From Sanguinoderma infundibulare (Eukaryota > Basidiomycota > Agaricomycetes > Polyporales > Polyporaceae), in NCBI GenBank assembly GCA_032821775.1, contig JAVLRN010000007.1, positions 1,550,001 to 1,614,000 of the forward strand: a stretch of 64,000 bases of DNA, written 5' to 3'. Every line of letters starts with the position of its first letter. Positions within the stretch are counted from its first letter, which is position 1. Shown here piece after piece: positions 57,010 to 64,000 of the stretch. The notes under the pieces were generated by a model. That model saw only the letters and a program-made list of their open reading frames with translations, did no database searches and was not told the DNA's origin. The position numbers and the translations under genes were made by a program.

Positions 57010-57240
57010 GTCCTCAAACATAGTCTCCATCCACGTCCTAGTCCGCTTCGTCGTCAACGTCAGAATCCTCGTTCTCCTAATCCTCGTTCTCCTCGTTCTC
57101 GCTGGACGAGATGTTGCCTCTGGAGAGGCGCTGCGAGAAAACGCGGCCAGGATCCTGTTTGCCAATGCCTACCAAGAAACATCACCTGCCTTCCGACGTA
57201 AGTTCTCCTCCTTACAAACTTCAGGATATTTGAAGAAATC
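57010..57240 (-). pseudogene. Tail fragment of an F-box gene
   Basis: Minus-strand DNA here matches the 3' end of the F-box relic at 41700-41820. Shared features are a glutamate/aspartate-rich tail, GATTCTGACGTTGACGACGA against CTCTGACGTTGACAACGA, then GACTATG against GACTATTG and the same downstream GAGGACGCATGGGATRC. The copy has internal TAG codons in the acidic tail (near 57078 and 57042). Upstream frames (57239..57427) could be older parts of the same gene but show no clear match. This is a decayed, inverted relative. Confidence 0.6.
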
Positions 57241-58027
57241 ACTCTGAAGTCCCCAAACCTCGCACATGGATCTTCGTCGCTTTCAGCGCCGCATATCGGG
57301 CGTTGTACACGCTGCTTAGGACATCCTTGGGGAGAACCCTGAGCTCGAGGCCGACTCTGGAGTCGGCCTCAGTCGGCCTCGACCTCCGAAACTCGGTGTG
57401 GGCACCGGCGCTTGTGCTGGTGGGCACCAGTGACGTGGAGGCGCTTAACCTGCCGGGCCACTAGCCACCCAGTATGTACCACGGTCCATCACCACAGTCC
57501 CCATTACTCAACGAGTTATCAGCCATGGTGAGCGTCAACATTCAGCATACCAAGTACCAACTGAGTTCACGGCAAGCCATAGCATCGTATTAATTAATGC
57601 CCGAATACCCCAGGCGGTCTCCCCTGGGCGCTAGAATATCAATCCAGCCCATTTTCATGACGATTTCGCTAGAAGGTCAAACTGGAAGCGATCCCCGCTA
57701 TTACATACACTGTCGCAGGCGGCCGGCATTGCAATTCTGCAATCACGTCCCACGCGCCATAGTATTCAAACCAATTCCGAGCTACTGGTTGAACGAATGC
57801 GTTGGGCAGCGTTGACCTCAAGGCGGCTCCGAGTCCGAAACGTATGACCCTGGTCATCTCAGGGAAGCTCAGCTTCGCAGATAATCCGCGATTGGACGCC
57901 GGAACTAAGTGCCAGTCTATCAAACGACTCGACGAGCACCAGGGCCCCTCCCTGCACTGGTGGCAATCTTCTCTCGCTTCGCCATCGCCTATCAACCGGG
58001 CACGGTGGAAGATTCTCCCCTGACACC
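57241..58027. other. Intergenic region
   Basis: No supported gene. Frames on both strands are short and featureless. It may include further F-box debris. Confidence 0.4.
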
Positions 58028-58035
58028 ATATATAT
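58028..58035 (+). promoter_or_regulatory. TATA-like element of the DUF6534-type gene
   Basis: ATATATAT, 55 bp upstream of the ATG at 58090. Good spacing; the gene itself is probably damaged. Confidence 0.45.
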
Positions 58036-58089
58036 CCCACGCAAGACCAGTGAAAGCCTTTCTGCCCTCCGTATCTCTATGTTAGCTTC

Positions 58090-59867
58090 ATGGACCCCTC
58101 ACCAACGGCTTCCTCGTCCGGAGGCGCTGACCAACCATTCGGTCCGTATCTGATTGGCAACTATGTCGGCCTAGTGTACGTGAACAGTCCACTTCCTGTA
58201 ACAGTCCTTGCTTTGCACAGATGACGAATTGGTTTGCCCAGAATGTACGGTATCACCCTACACCAGGCCTACCGCTACTTCCACATGTATCCGGCCGATC
58301 GACTGGTTTTGAAGGCAATGGTATGTTTCCCTTACTCCCCGGCCTATTCAACCCTCACCGTTCCTCGTCCTCCAGGTTGGCATACTCCTGTGAGTAATTT
58401 CGCATCAAAACGAAGCATCTGCAACTGTGTAAATACGGCAACAGCGCCCTAGACACCTTCCACATGGTCACCATTGCTCATACAAAGTTCGTCCCCACAT
58501 ATCCGGCATTGAACAATATTGACATGCCATTAGCTACCATTACTTGGTGTCAATTTTCCCCAATCCTTCTGCGCTGGCGTTGAATATTTGGTAATAGACA
58601 ATCGTGCGGCTATCGCCCGTAGAACGATAGTATGCTGACCAGTTTTCAAGGTCATTTCGAGTAATCCTCTTCGTTACATGCTTCTCTAACTGCCACGTTG
58701 ACGAGCTTTCTGAACTAGCTGTTTAGTGCGTCTATGGTGCGTTCTGCGTATTTCATGTCAACTGCTAGGCTAATCTTGGCATACCTCAGGGCGCGATTAT
58801 CTTCGTCGCACATCTGTCAAGAGATTGTCCCTTGGTTCCTCTCCCATTCTGGCTGAATCAAGTGTTCGCAGGTTCTACGTTCGAAGACTCTACCTATGTA
58901 GGCGCTCCAATCTTCTTGATCGATTCTTCAGAGGCTCAGAAGAGTAGTCACTACAGTGAAGCAATGTCACATAATCATCGTAATCGTAGTGGTAAGTGCT
59001 CTTTACACGTTCAATGGACTAGGTGATAAATGGTACCCCAGGCGGTCCTCATGTTGGTTGAATTTGGTATGTGGCATCATACCCCTGAAACTGCCTTTTG
59101 ACTGAAATCTGAATTTGCGGATCGCTTTAAGGGACGTGTATCGGTGAGCTGGTAAGCTGCCGACGGATGTCATCAGGACTGATATTGAACAACGTTCAGC
59201 TGAGAGCGTCTTGGCGTGAGGACCTTTCCTCCATCTTGCGATCACGATGAGACCTGAACTGTTTCTGCCATTCCTGTAGGTTCCGCTTCCGGGATATAGC
59301 CGGATGGTCCGAGTTTCAGGTTAGCTCTCGCTCGGTGGTTCCGCTCTTCGTGCAAGCTGATGAAACGCGCGACTGTAAAGTGGCTCGGCATCTGGGCCCT
59401 CTCGGTCATTCTGGCGAACGACATCATCCTGTCGAGCACGCTCGTCTTTATCCTGCGCCGCCATTATCATCTCACCGGTTTCAAGAAGTTTGTCCGACTT
59501 CCCTTTCCGATCGATGCGTCGCCACTCACTGCATTGGCCGCCAGAACGCGCTCGCTCCTGGACATTCTCACAGTATATACGATAAACACTTGTGAGTTTG
59601 TCTCGGCCGGTCTACGAGCGTTCTGGAACTAAGGGATTCTTTGCAGGCGTGCTGACAAGGTAATGAAGACCCCGCTGCAGCTCTCGCAAACCACGCTCAT
59701 GGTGACTTGTCCATCAATCGCAGCGTTTTGAACGCTTTGTCCTTGGGGCTGGTAAGGCAGACAACAATCCCAAATACGCCATCGCTTATGCTCGTTTCCA
59801 GGTGATCGCCTTCCCAACCAGTCTGACTGCCGTTGGTATTCTCGTTCCTGCTTCCAGATGTGAGTGA
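58090..59867 (+). pseudogene. DUF6534-type fungal membrane protein gene, probably degenerate
   Basis: Starting at ATG 58090, in-phase short exons give pieces typical of this seven-helix family: PYLIGNYVGLVMYGITLHQ, AYRYFHMYPADRLVLKAM, VGILLALDTFHMVTIAHT, YHYLVSIFPNPSALALNIW, FYVRRLYLL, IIIVIVVAVLMLVEF. Farther on are WLGIWALSVILANDIILSS, TLVFILRRHYHLTGFKK and LLDILTVYTINTCVLTS. Near the end, SVLNALSLGL is followed by DNNPKYAIAYARFQVIAFP only after a one-base frame change at about 59750. The usual C-terminal NSLLATLN-type motif is scrambled. One helix region between 59090 and 59340 could not be assigned. Many good splice sites with late lesions suggest a recently decaying gene; a sequence error cannot be excluded. 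Function of the family is unknown. Confidence 0.6.
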
Positions 59868-60064
59868 CGTCGCGTTCGACCACAAAGGTTTCATTTGCTG
59901 AAAGCACACGTCTACAGCGTATGTGAACGCCGTGATATCCGTGTATGTCTCGTCCCAAGTTCCTCCGTTTTGAGCATACCAATCCTTCAACTTGCTCCAG
60001 ATTGAACTCTCGGAAGTCACTTAAACAGAAAATTGGGGAGGAATTCGAGTTCGGGTCCTTCGGT

Positions 60065-60677
60065 ATGAGCGACCTGCAGTTCCCCGACCCAAACGAGAGC
60101 GCAGAAGATTCTGCCCAAGTAAGCGAACGCTGGCACGTTTCGTTCGCGCCTCGATTTCCCCATGCGCTGATGCCAAAACGCCACAGACACAACCGCAAGA
60201 GTCGGACATCTCCGTCTTTCGCGTCAAAATGGGCAGCGCCGAGAGCCAACCGATCGACCCCGACAACGAGGAGCCAGCGGCGGGATCATCCAGCTTGAAG
60301 TATAAACGAACCGTCTCCGAAACGTGAGCGTGGGGCCTCGAGAGCCCCCGCGATCCTGTACAGTACGTCCTTGGTGCGGACCCACGTCCGCGTGTCTTGT
60401 CGAATATGCAAGCTTTCGTCTTCCAATCTCCTCTGTGCTCCGAATCCGGCCGAGCTCGCTAACAAAACATGCGAACTGGGCTCGTTTGACCCTCGGCAGA
60501 TACCTCCGATCCACACGAACGACGACCTCCGCCAACTTGTAACGACGCAAGAGGTAGGTTCTCGTAGTCTCCGCCCCAAGGCGCCAGCTGACGACGGTTT
60601 CTTGACCGTGACAGACGCGTTCGTCGACCTATGCACCCACATACAAAATCAAACTAGGCCGAGTGCACACCATCTGA
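60065..60677 (+). CDS. Small protein of unknown function
   Basis: Four exons (60065..60118, 60187..60323, 60364..60553, 60615..60677), all with canonical GT..AG introns and consistent phase, give 147 residues. The N-terminal third is acidic (NESAEDSAQ, ESDISVF, DPDNEEP). The middle is basic and contains VSCRICKLSSSNLLC, a C-x-x-C plus later Cys arrangement that might bind metal, followed by ELGSFDPRQIPP. The end is YAPTYKIKLGRVHTI. I do not recognise a family. Support comes from four frame-keeping splice junctions in a row and a sensible stop. Overlapping minus-strand frames (59629..60249, 60224..60642) are judged shadows. It is convergent with pyruvate decarboxylase, 273 bp away. Confidence 0.5.
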
Positions 60678-60950
60678 CAGTCCAGTGCGTAGCTAACGGG
60701 GCGTTGTCTACGAGATCCCGAATCAAGCAAGTACAAATATCGCGTCGAAGGCTACTATGTACACAGTCTAAAAACCCTACCGATCCATCCACGATCTACC
60801 CAACACTATGCGTTCCCAGTCGTTTGAAACCCAGGGCTGACCCGCCCACTCTATATCCTCAGCTCATCTCATCGTACTTTCGACGAACGTGTTCCATGCA
60901 ACACAACGTTCATGCGAGACGACTTACTTGTGCCTGCCAATTTCGGTAAG

Positions 60951-63579
<2,629 letters not shown>

Positions 63580-64000
63580 GCTAGGAGACACGCCTGGGCG
63601 AGGTCACGGTGGGTCTCGTCGAAGGCGATAGGGCGAGAATGAGTTCAATCACCGAGTGCGTTAAATCACCGATGACGCTCCTCACGCTGCCCTCGTCCCT
63701 TACCAATTAGATAAGATTAGATCAACCCGGGATCAAACCATGACGCCTTCGCGGCCCGATCGAGAGATCCGAGCCCGATGGGTTCTATCCAGTGACCACC
63801 AGCTGCTCATGACCCCAGTGGGCCACTCGTGGTCCTGCCATACCAACGCACCAAGAGCGTATGGTCGCACACGGGAGCCTGTGCGAGACCGACCGCGCCT
63901 GCCCGAAGCGGTTCCTGCGGCGGCCTTGAGGCAGCGTTATCTAGGCCTCGGGAACGATCCAATGAATGGGCTGGGCTTGAAGGCCTTCTCGAGGTGCGTC
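63580..64000. other. Upstream region of pyruvate decarboxylase
   Basis: Non-coding to the window end as far as can be seen. A pyrimidine-rich and GC-rich stretch lies upstream of the start, but no TATA box at a sensible distance was noted. Confidence 0.4.

Noticed and set aside
59629..60642. Minus-strand frames suggesting a gene between the DUF6534 relic and pyruvate decarboxylase
   Set aside because: The plus strand offers four canonical, in-phase introns in the same place, while the minus frames show no motifs and no consistent splicing.

Overview
The window looks like nuclear DNA of a filamentous basidiomycete, most likely an Agaricomycete of polypore type. Coding sequence is broken by many short spliceosomal introns (mostly about 45-75 nt, GT..AG with a few GC..AG). 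Genes lie close together on both strands. Lineage-typical families are present: DUF6534-type membrane proteins, F-box/leucine-rich-like proteins, a microsomal P450 and an abundant-type small secreted protein. No rRNA, tRNA, CRISPR, operon or intact transposon was recognised. All exon maps below were read by eye from splice signals, reading-frame continuity and remembered family conservation. Frame arithmetic closes for most of the genes; exceptions are stated.

Layout. 0-8 kb: a borealin-like chromosomal passenger protein (runs off the left edge), a Tma23-like G-patch protein, a vWA-domain protein and the mitochondrial Rho GTPase GEM1/Miro. 8.5-16 kb: an F-box/WD-repeat protein, a MetE-like zinc methyltransferase and a cytochrome P450. 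16-23 kb: a broken coiled-coil gene, ISD11 (Fe-S cluster assembly), a HAD sugar-phosphatase-like enzyme, and a long stretch without genes. 23-36 kb is dense: a linker-histone-domain proline-rich protein, a RidA-family deaminase, a PPPDE-thioredoxin-PUL fusion, carnitine acetyltransferase (with a candidate upstream exon for a mitochondrial form), and a PEX8-like peroxin. 36-44 kb: a TFIIS tail fragment, a secreted protein, a small mitochondrial membrane protein, an F-box pseudogene, an alpha/beta hydrolase and an orphan first exon of an old yellow enzyme. 44-47 kb is nearly empty. 47-57 kb: a PAS-domain protein, TRM61 and RAD4/XPC. 57-64 kb: remnants of another F-box gene and of a DUF6534 gene, a small unknown gene, and pyruvate decarboxylase.

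Themes. Mitochondrial and peroxisomal functions recur (GEM1, ISD11, the small membrane protein, carnitine acetyltransferase, PEX8). The carnitine acetyltransferase and PEX8-like genes converge with 124 bp between them and both end in PTS1-like tripeptides. Housekeeping genes are interleaved with decayed members of fast-evolving families, giving at least five gene relics. Very small exons (8 and 13 nt), two GC-AG introns and unusually long introns in TRM61 are notable gene-structure features.
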